A stretch of DNA of 64,000 nucleotides from Halomarina halobia (GTDB taxonomy: Archaea; Halobacteriota; Halobacteria; Halobacteriales; Haloarculaceae): assembly GCF_029338575.1 (NCBI RefSeq), contig NZ_CP119992.1, positions 1,426,001 through 1,490,000 of the forward strand. Reading direction: 5' to 3'. Every line of letters starts with the position of its first letter. Position 1 is the stretch's first letter. Under the pieces are notes generated by a model. That model made no database searches, was not told where the DNA came from, and worked only from the letters and a program-made list of their open reading frames with translations. Of this stretch, positions 51,131-60,345 are shown piece by piece. The position numbers and the translations under genes are program-made.

Positions 51131-52921
51131 CTACGCCACGTAGTAGTCGCCCGATCGCTTCTGTTCTCGGTCCTTCCTGCTTCCGGGGTCGTTCGCGCGC
51201 GGCCGACCGGTGTTCGGGTCCCGCCGGAAGGTCACGTCCACGGTCTTCAGGAATCGGTTCGTCCCCCGGCGCACCGACTCCGGCGACCGTGCGATCCCCC
51301 TCTCACCCGGAGTGCCCTCGAACACCATGGCCCGGTCGGAGACGTAGTGCAACAGCAGCAGGTCGTGATCGATCACGAGACACGGAGCGCCCTCCTCGAC
51401 GAACGCGCGGAGGTGCGTCGCGAGCGACGTCCGCCCGTCGACGTCGAGGTACGCCGACGGTTCGTCGAGCAGGTACATGTCGGCGCGCCTCGCCAGCGCG
51501 AGCGCGACGCCGACGCGCTGCAGCTCTCCCCCGGAGAGGCGTCCGACGTCGCGGTCGAGGAGCGGTTCGAGGTCGAACGGCCGCCGGACCCCCGTCTCGA
51601 ACGCCCGTCCGCGGTCGCCGACTGCCTCCTCGAACAGTTCCCGGATGGTGCCGTCGTAGGACGGCTCGACGTGCTGGGGCTTGTACGAGACGCGGACGTC
51701 CCCCGCCACCTCGCCGTCGTCCGGTTCGATCGCGCCCGCCAGCAGCTTCGCGAACGTCGTCTTTCCCAGGCCGTTGCGGCCGAAGATGCCGAGCACCTCC
51801 CCGCGGCGGACCGCGCCGGCCTCCGTCCGGAGCGAGAACGATGGGAACGACGCCGCCAGTGGGGAGAACTCGACGACCGGCTCCTCGTCGCTGACGCGTC
51901 GGCCCGGCCGTCGGAGGAAGTCGACGGCGTCCTCGCGGATCCGGACGTTCTCGGACCGCAGGTATCCCGTCAGGAACTGGTTGATCCCCCGGCGCGCCGA
52001 GAGCGGCCGGGAGACGACGCCGAACCCGCCGGGGTCGCCGTAGACGACGTCGACGTCGTCGCACGCGACGTCGAGGGTGACGAGGTCGTGATCGACGACG
52101 AGGACCCGCCGCGCGCCGGCGAGGGGGGAGAGCGCCCGGGCGACGGTCAGCCGCTGGCCGACGTCGAGGTACGAGGAGGGCTCGTCGAGCAGGTACGCGT
52201 CCGCGTCAGCCACGAGCGTCGCGGCGATCGCGACGCGCTGGAGTTCGCCGCCCGACAGTTCGTCCGTTCGCCGACCGAGGAGTCCGCCGAGTTCGAGGCG
52301 TTCGACGGCCGTCGCTCGCGATCCACGCTCGTCGCGCGCCTCCAGCAGGTCCCCGACGGTCCCCTCGTACCGCCCGGGGAGCCGATCGACGCGCTGGGGT
52401 TTGTACGCCGCTCGCAGGTCGCCGTCCCGCAGGTCCTCCAGGTAGCGCTGGACGCCGGTCCCGCGGAACGCGCGGACGATCGCGTCCCACTCGGCCCCGT
52501 CGGACGCGCCGAGGTTCGGCTTCAAGAGACCGGCGAGAACGCGGAGGGCGGTGGACTTCCCGACGCCGTTCGGCCCCAGCAGGCCGACGACGCGCCCCTC
52601 GACCGGGGTCGGCAACCCGTAGAGCCGAAACCCGTTCTGCCCGTACTGGTGGACCAGCCGCCCCCGCTCGGCGGGCAGCCGGACGATCTTGATCGCGTCG
52701 TTCGGGATGCGGTGCTCCACGATCCGGTGCTCCTCGATCACCCGGTCGTCGTCGATGTGGAGCTCGCCATCCGCGGTCACGTGAAACCCCTCCTGCCGCC
52801 CCGACCGGTTCAGCGGATCGTACTTCAGGGCGACGTCACGGACCTCGTCGGTGACCTTCTCCTGGTCGATGACGGCGGCGTACCTGTCCTTCCGCGCCGC
52901 CCGGGAGCGCTCGTCACCCAT
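51131..52921 (-). CDS. ABCE1/RLI-like ATPase lacking the Fe-S cysteines
   Basis: A 596-residue protein in the RLI (ABCE1) family that normally splits ribosomes and recycles subunits. NBD1 has GPNGVGKST, LSGGELQRVAIA and YLLDEPSSYLD; NBD2 has GRNGLGKTT, LSGGELQRVGVA and YLLDEPSAYLD, so both ATPase sites look competent. The helix-loop-helix insertion in NBD1 (FRGTGVQRYLEDLRDGDLRA) is retained. The N-terminal ferredoxin-like region is still alignable (VIDQEKVTDEVRDVALKYDP, PNDAIKIVRLP), but all eight cluster cysteines are replaced or deleted. I begin at 52921 (MGDERSRAARKDR). It is probably a divergent paralogue; a canonical copy should exist elsewhere in the genome. Confidence 0.92.
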   Translation of the reverse strand: MGDERSRAARKDRYAAVIDQEKVTDEVRDVALKYDPLNRSGRQEGFHVTADGELHIDDDRVIEEHRIVEHRIPNDAIKIVRLPAERGRLVHQYGQNGFRLYGLPTPVEGRVVGLLGPNGVGKSTALRVLAGLLKPNLGASDGAEWDAIVRAFRGTGVQRYLEDLRDGDLRAAYKPQRVDRLPGRYEGTVGDLLEARDERGSRATAVERLELGGLLGRRTDELSGGELQRVAIAATLVADADAYLLDEPSSYLDVGQRLTVARALSPLAGARRVLVVDHDLVTLDVACDDVDVVYGDPGGFGVVSRPLSARRGINQFLTGYLRSENVRIREDAVDFLRRPGRRVSDEEPVVEFSPLAASFPSFSLRTEAGAVRRGEVLGIFGRNGLGKTTFAKLLAGAIEPDDGEVAGDVRVSYKPQHVEPSYDGTIRELFEEAVGDRGRAFETGVRRPFDLEPLLDRDVGRLSGGELQRVGVALALARRADMYLLDEPSAYLDVDGRTSLATHLRAFVEEGAPCLVIDHDLLLLHYVSDRAMVFEGTPGERGIARSPESVRRGTNRFLKTVDVTFRRDPNTGRPRANDPGSRKDREQKRSGDYYVA

Positions 52922-52986
52922 GTGAGGGGGTAGGGCGCTCAGCCTCGAGTGACTTCCGCCCGGGGCCGCCGCGGGGCTCGGAGGCG

Positions 52987-53385
52987 CTACGCGAACCGCT
53001 TCAGGAGCCGGTAGCGCAGGTCGCGGCCCGCGTCGGGCACGGCGAACCCGAGCAACAGCAGGTACTTCCAGGGGCCGACGACGTAGCGCCGGTGGGGCCG
53101 TCGTCGGTCGCGGCGTCCACGACCACCGCCGCCACGCGTCGGGGATGGACGTATCCGAACCCCTGTCGATGAACCGGCGATCGTACAGCTCCGGATCGTA
53201 GAGCCTGTAGAACCAGCCGTACGTCCCCGTCGGTTCGAGGTCCTCCTTCCGCGCGAGCGCCCGCTCCCCGGACCGCGTCTCGACCGGGTGGCGCAGACGT
53301 TCCACCCCCGCTCGCGTTCCGCGAGCGCCGTCTCGCGTCCGATCCCGGACGAGCAGCCCGTGATCAGGACCGTGCAATCGGCCAT
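52987..53385 (-). pseudogene. Decayed short-chain dehydrogenase gene
   Basis: The front is intact: MADCTVLITGCSSGIGRETA, the NAD-binding glycine motif of SDRs. The centre with the Ser-Tyr-Lys active site is missing, and the rest is spread over shifted frames: one reads LEPTGTYGWFYRLYDPELYD and another ends YVVGPWKYLLLLGFAVPD then LRYRLLKRFA, the usual C-terminus of haloarchaeal SDRs. About 130 residues are deleted and at least two frameshifts are needed. Confidence 0.75.
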
Positions 53386-53484
53386 GCGACAGCATCGCCC
53401 CGCGGTTCGTGAGGCGTTGCACTTGCAGGCTCCGCGACTGAACCGCGGTCCGCTCGCCCGGTTTCGCGCGACGGACACGCCGGT

Positions 53485-54294
53485 CTATCGCCGCAGGAAG
53501 GCCTTGACGCGCGAGTCGAAGGCCGACTTCCGTTCGTGGAACGCCCCGTGCGTCGCCCCGCTGAACGCGAAGAGCGTCGCGTCGGGGATTCCGGCGGCGG
53601 TCTCCTCGAGTATCGGTTCCGGGAAGTACGGATCGTCGCTACCGCCGACGACGAGCGTCCGGGCGTCGACGTCGTCGAGTCGGTCCCGCCAGTCGAACGC
53701 CAGGATGGCGTCGAGCGAGACGCGGACGTCGGCCGGGACGGCCGGGCGCGGCAGGACGAACCGGCCGACGGTCAGCGCGAGGGGCGGATAGGACACCGCC
53801 CGCCAGTCGGTGAACATCGCGGCCGCGAGTTCCGCGCGGATCCGCCCCCAGTCGTGTGCCCGCGCGTACCGCCGGAACCGGCGGACGGTGTCCTGCGCGG
53901 CGTCGGCGACGCGACATCCGGTGTTTGCGAGCACGAGGGCGTCGACGAGATCCGGGTGATCGGCGGCGAACGCCTGGCCGATCATGCCGCCCATAGAGAT
54001 GCCGAGCACGTCGGCGGGGCCGAGTTCCCGTTCCAGGGCGTCCGCGTAGTCGGCCGCCATCCCCTCGATGGTCTCTCCCTCCGGGAGGCCTCGCGGGCGG
54101 CTCACGACGTAGACGGCGTAGTCGTCCACGAACCGACGGAAGTACCGCCGGAGCACCCACGCGCTCGGGGGCGGATAGTCGCCGTCGAACATCGCGTCGC
54201 CCACCCCGGGGAAGACGACGAGCGGCTTCGCTCCCTCCCCTACCCGGACGTACGGGAACCGCCCGAGCAGGTCGCCGGTCTCGAACGGGGTCAT
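53485..54294 (-). CDS. Alpha/beta hydrolase
   Basis: A 269-residue hydrolase. LVVFPGVGDAMF is the oxyanion strand, GISMGGMIGQAFA is the nucleophile elbow with Ser, DDPYFPE carries the acid Asp and GATHGAFHE the catalytic His. The start MTPFETGDLLGRFPYVRVGE at 54294 is the first sensible ATG. Substrate unknown. It is divergent from the regulator at 54511, with 216 bases between. Confidence 0.9.
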   Translation of the reverse strand: MTPFETGDLLGRFPYVRVGEGAKPLVVFPGVGDAMFDGDYPPPSAWVLRRYFRRFVDDYAVYVVSRPRGLPEGETIEGMAADYADALERELGPADVLGISMGGMIGQAFAADHPDLVDALVLANTGCRVADAAQDTVRRFRRYARAHDWGRIRAELAAAMFTDWRAVSYPPLALTVGRFVLPRPAVPADVRVSLDAILAFDWRDRLDDVDARTLVVGGSDDPYFPEPILEETAAGIPDATLFAFSGATHGAFHERKSAFDSRVKAFLRR

Positions 54295-54510
54295 CGGAGG
54301 CAGTAGGGCGCGGAGCCACCTCACTCTACGGACGCCCCCGAAGGCGGACAGGTGTTCGCCGGCCGCGTCGGGGACGACGGATCGAACGGCGACGGGACGC
54401 CGAGGACGCTTCGGGGGACTGGAAGCGACGCGCCATCGGCTCCCGGTCGGAACGGACACGGCTTCGGAGCGGTCCCGGTACCTTTGGCGGCCGGGCGACA
54501 AGGGGTCGGC

Positions 54511-55161
54511 ATGGCGACGATCGTTGATTTCACCCTCCCGGTCGAGGCGTTCCCGCTGGGTGACGCGCTCACGGCCGAACCGGAGATGCGGATCGAGCTG
54601 GAGCGCATCGTCCCGACCGAGGAGGGAGTGCTGCCGTTCTTCTGGGCGTGGGACAGCGGCGACTTCGAGGGGTTCGAACGGCGAGTGCACGAGAAGCGGG
54701 CCGTCGAGTCGCTGACCGCCGTCGACCGCGTCGACACCGGCGTCCTCTACCGGGCGCGGTGGAACCACGCCGTCGCCGGGCTCGTCGCGGGCGTGACGGC
54801 GGTGGAAGCGTCGATCCTCGAAGCGCGGGGGACGGTCGACGGCTGGCGGTTCGAGCTTCGCTTCCCGGATCGCGACGCGCTTCGGCGGTTCCGGGCGTAC
54901 GCCGTCGAGAACGAGATCCCCCTGCAACTGCGACGGCTGTACAGCGTGACCGAGATGCGCACCGGAGAGCAGTACGATCTGACCGAGGACCAGCGCGCGA
55001 CGCTCGTCGCCGCGTACGAACGGGGCTACTTCGACGACCCGCGCCGAGTCACGCAACAGGAACTGGCCGACCACTTCGGCGTGAGCCAGCGGGCGATCTC
55101 CCAGCGGATCCAGCGCGGGCTGCACCGCCTGGTCGGGGGCACGCTGGCGGCCGATCGGTAG
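54511..55161 (+). CDS. Bat-like HTH_10 transcription regulator
   Basis: A 216-residue protein. Residues about 1-150 are the Bat-type N-terminal sensor (VEAFPLGDALTAEPEMRIEL, GWRFELRFPDRDALRRF), and about 155-210 the HTH_10 domain (LTEDQRATLVAAYERGYFDD, ELADHFGVSQRAISQRIQRG). Related proteins regulate genes by sensing light or redox; the target is unknown. Divergent from the alpha/beta hydrolase gene, which may be its target. Confidence 0.9.
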   Translation: MATIVDFTLPVEAFPLGDALTAEPEMRIELERIVPTEEGVLPFFWAWDSGDFEGFERRVHEKRAVESLTAVDRVDTGVLYRARWNHAVAGLVAGVTAVEASILEARGTVDGWRFELRFPDRDALRRFRAYAVENEIPLQLRRLYSVTEMRTGEQYDLTEDQRATLVAAYERGYFDDPRRVTQQELADHFGVSQRAISQRIQRGLHRLVGGTLAADR

Positions 55162-55289
55162 GGCGCATCCCGACGAGTTCGATTAATATACACCTTCTGC
55201 CGAGAACCGCCTATTCCACGCTCGTCGGTGCCGTCGGGACGACGAGGACGAGCGGAGTACTGCTCGGTCCGCCCACGGTAGTGTCCCAA

Positions 55290-55643
55290 ATGAGTAACGA
55301 ACACACTGACGGATTCCACCACGCTCGAGACGAGACGGTCGAGTACGACCCCGGGACGGGGTGGTATCGCACCGTCCACGACTGGGACTCGGACGACTCC
55401 GTCAGCACCTCGGTGGTGCTGGCCCTCGCCGCGGTCACCGGCCGCGAACTGACGGAGATCGTCCCCCTCTCGGATCACCTCGACTTCGACGCGCTCAACC
55501 AACTGTTCGAACCGTCCGACGGCGGCGGCGGTCCGCGAACCGACGGGCACGTCGCGTTCGTCTACGACGGGCACTGCGTCGTGGTACACGCCGACGGCCG
55601 CCTCTGTCTCCGCGAGATCGAGGAGGGACCCGAACCCACCTGA
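55290..55643 (+). CDS. HalOD1 output domain protein
   Basis: A 117-residue haloarchaeal output domain protein: VSTSVVLALAAVTGRELTEI, DHLDFDALNQLFEP and HVAFVYDGHCVVVHADGRL are the signature. Such domains occur alone or fused to sensory modules. The start is ATG 55290, preceded by TAGTGTCCCAA without a ribosome site. It follows the Bat-like gene by 128 bases in the same direction. Confidence 0.9.
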   Translation: MSNEHTDGFHHARDETVEYDPGTGWYRTVHDWDSDDSVSTSVVLALAAVTGRELTEIVPLSDHLDFDALNQLFEPSDGGGGPRTDGHVAFVYDGHCVVVHADGRLCLREIEEGPEPT

Positions 55644-55920
55644 GCCGAGGGAGGCACGTCCGCGACGTCGTCGAACGCGGCCTCGCGGACGGCGTGATCG
55701 TCTCCGGCGGCGGGACCGGACAGTCCGTCGACGACGAGCGCCTGCGGACGGGTGCGGCGTGCCCGCGTTCGTCGGGAGCGGCGCGACCGCCGACACCGTC
55801 GCCGACCTCCTCGCGATCGCCGACGGCGTCGTCGTCGGTTCGGCGCTCAAGGCGGACGACGCGACCGCCCCGGTGGAGGAGGGGCGCGTCCGGGCGCTGG
55901 TCGAGGCGGCCGGCCGGTAG
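55644..55920 (+). pseudogene. 3' remnant of a BtpA/SgcQ-family gene
   Basis: Starting right after the HalOD1 stop, one frame reads HVRDVVERGLADGVIVSGGG and TGQSVDDERLRTG, then the next frame continues VPAFVGSGATADTVADLLAI, ADGVVVGSALKADD and RVRALVEAAGR before a stop. Both parts match the C-terminal barrel half of BtpA proteins. The N-terminal half is missing and at least one frameshift separates the two parts. Confidence 0.75.
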
Positions 55921-56034
55921 CGGCCGCGCTCGCTCCGCGCTGCCTCGCGACGTTCCGCGTCCAGCGCCCCGCGCTCCCCGCCGCGCACACGAACCCGCCA
56001 GGTTAATGCGCGGACGTGCAATATTTGCCGACAG

Positions 56035-57012
56035 ATGACGACACACCGCGACCCCCTCCCGTCGGTGGTCGAGACGATCGGCGAGACGCCGCTCGTCCGC
56101 GTCCACGCCGGTCCCGAGTCGGTCCCCGTCTACGCGAAGCTGGAGACGTTCAACCCCGGCGCGAGCGTGAAGGACCGCATCGGTCGGTACATGCTCGAAC
56201 GGATGCTCGAGGACGGGACCCTCGAGCCCGGCGGCACGATCGTCGAACCGACGGCCGGGAACACGGGCATCGGGTTCGCCATCGCGGCGGGGCAGCTCGA
56301 CGTGCGCGCGGTGTTCGTCGTTCCCGAGCGGTTCAGCGTCGAGAAGCAGCAGCTCATGCGCGCGCTCGGCGCGGAGGTCGTGAACACTCCCACCGAGGAC
56401 GGGATGGCCGGGGCTATAGAGCGCGCCCGCGAACTCGCCGCGGCGCGCGACGGCGTCGTCCCCCAGCAGTTCTCAAACCCGCTCAACGCCGAGGCGCACT
56501 ACGCCACGACCGCCCCGGAGATCTACGAGGCGCTCGAGGGGAGGGTCGGCGCGGTCGTCGCCGGCGTCGGGACCGCCGGCACGCTCATGGGGATCGCCCG
56601 GTACGCCCGCGAGCGCCACCCGAGCACCCACGTCGCGGCGGTCGAACCCGAGGGGTCGGTCTACGGCCGCGCGGTCGGCCGCCACCCCCGTCACCACGAG
56701 TACAAGACGGAGGGGATCGGGACGAACGACGTGGCGACGAACGAGCTGTTCGACCCCGATCTCGTCGACAACGTGATCGCCGTCCCCGACCGCGACGCGC
56801 AGGCGGAGTTGAAGCGCCTCGCCCGCGAGGAGGGTCACCTCGCCGCCTCCAGCTCCGGCGCGGCGAGCGTCGCCGCGCGACAGGTGGCCGAGGGCATCGA
56901 GGAGGGCGCGATCGACGCGCCCTTCGACAGCGTCGTCACCGTCTTCCCCGACTCCAGCGAGCGCTACCTCTCGAAGGGTATCTACGGGAGCTTCGAGGAG
57001 TGGGAAGGCTGA
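56035..57012 (+). CDS. Cysteine synthase-family PLP enzyme
   Basis: A 325-residue beta-replacement enzyme that uses O-acetylserine or a related acceptor to form cysteine (or cystathionine in CBS-like relatives). The PLP lysine is in GASVKDRIG, the substrate loop in VEPTAGNTGIGFAI, and the phosphate-binding glycines in GVGTAGTLMGIARY; SSSGAAS closes the site. Length is typical without a CBS regulatory domain. The cystathionine-lyase/synthase-type gene at 58146 suggests a shared trans-sulfuration role. Confidence 0.93.
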   Translation: MTTHRDPLPSVVETIGETPLVRVHAGPESVPVYAKLETFNPGASVKDRIGRYMLERMLEDGTLEPGGTIVEPTAGNTGIGFAIAAGQLDVRAVFVVPERFSVEKQQLMRALGAEVVNTPTEDGMAGAIERARELAAARDGVVPQQFSNPLNAEAHYATTAPEIYEALEGRVGAVVAGVGTAGTLMGIARYARERHPSTHVAAVEPEGSVYGRAVGRHPRHHEYKTEGIGTNDVATNELFDPDLVDNVIAVPDRDAQAELKRLAREEGHLAASSSGAASVAARQVAEGIEEGAIDAPFDSVVTVFPDSSERYLSKGIYGSFEEWEG

Positions 57013-57048
57013 CGCCTCCCCGTCACGGAGGGCCGGTGCACCGTTCGT

Positions 57049-57348
57049 CTACGTCTGTAGCGGCGTCTCGAATGGGACGTAGTTGTCCTCCCACTCGTGG
57101 CGGGCGACGATCGCCTCGCGCCCGTCGTCGGAGAGCGCGTACCAGTTCGTTCGGCGGTCGAGCTGACCCTTCTCGACGTACCCGCGATTGACGAGCGTAT
57201 CGAGGTTCGGATAGAGGCGACCGTGGGTGATCTCGCGGTCGGTGTGCGCCTCCAGTTCGCCCTTGATCTGTTGGCCCGAGGGCTGGTCGAACCCGGCGAT
57301 CACGTACAGCAGGTCGCGCTGGAAGCCAGTGAGGTCGAACAGTGTCAT
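57049..57348 (-). CDS. PadR-family transcription regulator
   Basis: A 99-residue winged-helix repressor-type protein. TGFQRDLLYVIAGFDQPSGQ, LEAHTDREITHGRLYPNLDT and KGQLDRRTNWYALSDDGREA are the PadR signature. The end is short and lacks the usual dimer helix extension, as in the PadR-s2 group. Convergent with the cysteine synthase gene, 36 bases apart. Confidence 0.93.
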   Translation of the reverse strand: MTLFDLTGFQRDLLYVIAGFDQPSGQQIKGELEAHTDREITHGRLYPNLDTLVNRGYVEKGQLDRRTNWYALSDDGREAIVARHEWEDNYVPFETPLQT

Positions 57349-58145
57349 TGTCGTCTAACGGGCCTGTCACCGGCATGGGATATTGTTAATGAGGGCGGTA
57401 GAGACAGTTCCCGATCGTTGTCTAGTACAACGGTCACAACAGTCTCGCCGACGTGTCAGCTTCGACCGGACAGTCTCCCACGCGGCGAGTTCGGACAGGC
57501 GGTCGAAACCGACGCCGTTCGGTACAGTCGTTCGACAATTACGGTCACCGAGTAACGACGGATTACGCCGGAAACGCGGCGCGTCACTTCCGGAAGAAGT
57601 GTCGAGGGCGTGTCTCGACCGGGGCGAGACACCGGGCCGGGACGCCGTCAGCGCGGACGACGAGCGCGGCTCCGAGGGTGCGATGGGTGTATCGACCGAA
57701 CGGATTGACGATCGCACGGACCGTCGAGCGCGTCGGCTGGAGACGTAGCGTGGGGGTCACCTGTCCCACCACGATCGGCGGGGTGGGTACGGGGCCGCGC
57801 TCCCGGAGACGCCAACGGAGTGAGCTCCCGGCTCCGATGCGAGCGGGAGCGGCCACAGGTGGGGAGGTGGCCGCGATAGACTGGCGCCCTCTCGTGTGCC
57901 GTCAAACGCCGATCTCGGACCCGGATCACCACCGCTCGGCGGCGCTGTCACACCGTCGCAGTAGCCGATTTCGTGACGGGCGCTCTTCGGTGCAGCACCC
58001 CTCGTAGTGCCGAGAGAGCGATAACCACACTCCTTCTGCCGAGAAGGGGCGCGGCCCGGAACCTCCCCCCGTCCGGCGGTCACCGACGGAGCGCCGTCGC
58101 CCCGCGAAGGGCAAGAGACACACCGCAGGCCGCGCTGGTCTCCCC
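57349..58145. other. Long region without a convincing gene
   Basis: Nearly 800 bases with frames open on several strands but none with family motifs, normal acidic composition or a good promoter. I see no RNA gene, no tRNA fragment and no intact inverted repeat. The start of the next gene at 58146 has AAGGGC about 35 bases upstream and no clear TATA box. Possibly decayed sequence. Confidence 0.4.
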
Positions 58146-59312
58146 ATGGACGATCCCTCACGCTGTATCGAGACGCGCGCGATCCACGCCGGACAGGAAC
58201 CCGACCCCGAGACGGGCGCGCTGATGACGCCCATCTTCGCCAACTCGACGTACGCACAGGACGGCCCGGGCGACCACCGGGGCTACGAGTACTCCCGGAC
58301 GGGCAACCCGACGCGGACCGCCCTGGAGGAGAACCTCGCGAGCCTCGAAGGGGGAACGCACGGCCGCGCCTTCTCCTCGGGGATGGGCTCGATCAACACC
58401 GTGATGAACCTCCTCGAGGCCGGCGATCACGTCGTCACCGGCGACGACGTCTACGGGGGTACCCACCGCCTGTTTACGGGCGTGTACGAGGCGTACGACC
58501 TCGAGTTCGACTTCGTGGACATGACCGATCCCGCGGCGATCGAGGCGGCGATGCGCCCCGAGACGGAACTCGTGTGGTCGGAGACGCCGACGAACCCCCT
58601 GATGCAGGTCGTGGACGTAGAGCGGGTCGCGGCGATCGCCCACGAGCACGGCGCGCTCTGCGCCGTGGACAACACTTTCGCCACGCCGTACCTCCAGCGG
58701 CCGCTCGACCTCGGCGCGGACGTCGTCTCGCACTCGCTGACGAAGTACCTCGGCGGCCACTCGGACGTGGTCGGCGGCGCGCTGATCACCGACGACCCCG
58801 ACCTCGACGAGCGCATCGGCTACTACCAGAACGCCGTCGGCGCGACGCCCGATCCCTTCGGCTGCTTCCTCGTCCTCCGGGGGACGAAGACGCTCCCCGT
58901 GCGGATGGACCGCCACTGCGAGAACGCCCGCGAACTCGCCGCGTGGCTGGACGACCACCCCGACGTGGCCGCAGTCCACTATCCCGGCCTCGACTCGCAC
59001 CCCCAGCACGAGGTGGCCCGCGAGCAGATGGACGACTTCGGCGGCATGCTGAGCTTCGAACTCGACGGCACGCTGGAGCAGGCGAGCGCCGTCGTCACGG
59101 GGACCGAGGTGTTCGCGCTGGCCGAGTCGCTGGGGGGCGTCGAGAGCCTGATCGAGCAACCCACGGCGATGACCCACGCCGCGGTCCCGCGCGAGGAGCG
59201 CCTCGCCGCCGGCCTCACCGACGGCCTGATCCGCGTCTCGGTGGGGATCGAGCACGTCGAGGACCTCCGGGCGGACCTGGCGGGCGCGATCGAGCGGGCG
59301 ATGGGTGAGTAA
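58146..59312 (+). CDS. Cystathionine gamma-synthase/lyase family PLP enzyme
   Basis: A 388-residue Cys/Met metabolism enzyme. The N-terminal [20 protein letters not shown], the [14 protein letters not shown] [10 protein letters not shown] and the PLP lysine motif [16 protein letters not shown] are present, with [14 protein letters not shown] before it. It joins or cleaves cystathionine; the direction and acyl substrate cannot be fixed from sequence. Probably part of the same sulfur amino acid pathway as the cysteine synthase-type gene. Confidence 0.94.
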   Translation: MDDPSRCIETRAIHAGQEPDPETGALMTPIFANSTYAQDGPGDHRGYEYSRTGNPTRTALEENLASLEGGTHGRAFSSGMGSINTVMNLLEAGDHVVTGDDVYGGTHRLFTGVYEAYDLEFDFVDMTDPAAIEAAMRPETELVWSETPTNPLMQVVDVERVAAIAHEHGALCAVDNTFATPYLQRPLDLGADVVSHSLTKYLGGHSDVVGGALITDDPDLDERIGYYQNAVGATPDPFGCFLVLRGTKTLPVRMDRHCENARELAAWLDDHPDVAAVHYPGLDSHPQHEVAREQMDDFGGMLSFELDGTLEQASAVVTGTEVFALAESLGGVESLIEQPTAMTHAAVPREERLAAGLTDGLIRVSVGIEHVEDLRADLAGAIERAMGE

Positions 59313-59419
59313 AAGACGCTCGGTGAACGGTGCTCGGTGCCTCGATGCATCACCGCTCACCGCCATTCGACGGGGGACGGTGATGTAAATACATTAAGCG
59401 GCGAGTGATTAGTAGCCTT

Positions 59420-59878
59420 ATGGCGGGAAGCGAGCCGACCGTTGATGGGATCGACATCGACGGGATGAGGGACTATCTCGCACAGACCGCGGTCGAATTC
59501 GCGCACCTCTTCGGCTCACGAATCCGCGGTACGGCAGAGGAGTCGTCGGACGTCGACGTCGCGCTTCGACTTCCCGGAGCGAATAGACGCGCGAGCGATT
59601 CCGGCTCCGTAACCGCATCGATGCTGAACTCCAGCAGTACGCCGAGCACTCCGTAGACGTGAGTGACATCGACACGCTCCCGATACCCGTGGCGTACGCC
59701 GCATTCCGCGATGGGATCCTCGTCTCCGGAGATGAGAAGGAGGCCGATGCGTATCGAAAGCGGGTCGAACGAGAGTACGAAGCCACGGAGGACGAGCGAG
59801 TGCGGGAGCCGGGAGTTCATAGACCGGCTCGCGAAGGGAGACGTCCGGGATGGTCGACGAGAAGGTATTCGTCGATAA
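59420..59878 (+). pseudogene. Frameshifted MNT-type nucleotidyltransferase (antitoxin)
   Basis: The first frame encodes EFAHLFGSRIRGTAEESSDV and DVALR, the GSx10DxD nucleotidyltransferase core. The next blocks are split: FPERIDAR in one frame, then RFRLRNRIDAELQQYAEHSV and ILVSGDEKEADAYRKRVERE in another, and finally EFIDRLAKGDVRDGRR in a third. At least three frameshifts separate these blocks, so no full-length MNT protein can be made. In intact loci the MNT partner neutralises the HEPN toxin. The last coding block overlaps the HEPN start. Confidence 0.85.
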
Positions 59879-60278
59879 ATTACGTCATATTAACAGATAC
59901 ACTGCCGATCTGCGGCAGATGCAGGACGTACCGGAACAGGAGTACTTGAACGACGTGGTGATACAACGGGCGGTCGAACGCACGTTGATGAACCTCATTC
60001 AGGGGCGTATCGACCTCGCTCAGCACGTCCGCTCGACCGAAGGCCTCTCACCCAGCGGGACGGCGAAGAGGGAGATGGAAGCACTCGAGGTGGCCGTAAT
60101 CCTGTCGACCGAGACACGAGAGCGGATGGAAGAGGCCGTCGGATTTCGAAACGTGTTGGCGCACCAATACGGGAACATCGACCACGAAATCGTCTACGAG
60201 GTCCTACGCGACGATCTCCACTGGTTCGAACGGTTTCAGCAGGAACCCGCTCGCTGGTTCCAGCAGCACCATTCTTGA
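59850..60278 (+). CDS. HepT-family (HEPN) toxin
   Basis: A 142-residue all-helical protein. The RNase-type motif R-x4-H is present as RNVLAHQYGNID, with the adjacent Tyr that MNT partners adenylylate. Helices include VDKLRHINRYTADLRQ and VERTLMNLIQGRIDLAQHV. The frame is intact and normal in length. HepT/MNT pairs are described as type VII toxin-antitoxin systems; here the partner is broken. Confidence 0.92.
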   Translation: MVDEKVFVDKLRHINRYTADLRQMQDVPEQEYLNDVVIQRAVERTLMNLIQGRIDLAQHVRSTEGLSPSGTAKREMEALEVAVILSTETRERMEEAVGFRNVLAHQYGNIDHEIVYEVLRDDLHWFERFQQEPARWFQQHHS

Positions 60279-60345
60279 GAACGCTCGGCCGATTCGGATC
60301 CGAGGCCGTACAGCTATGTTCTCCGCCTCCCAGCACGTACACGCC

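Noticed and set aside
51347..52933. A 528-codon plus-strand frame opposite the ABCE-like gene
   Set aside because: Antisense of a protein with clear motifs on the minus strand; no motifs of its own.
56016..57191. A 391-codon frame overlapping the cysteine synthase in another phase
   Set aside because: Arg-rich product typical of the shadow frame of a G+C-rich gene, with none of the expected motifs.
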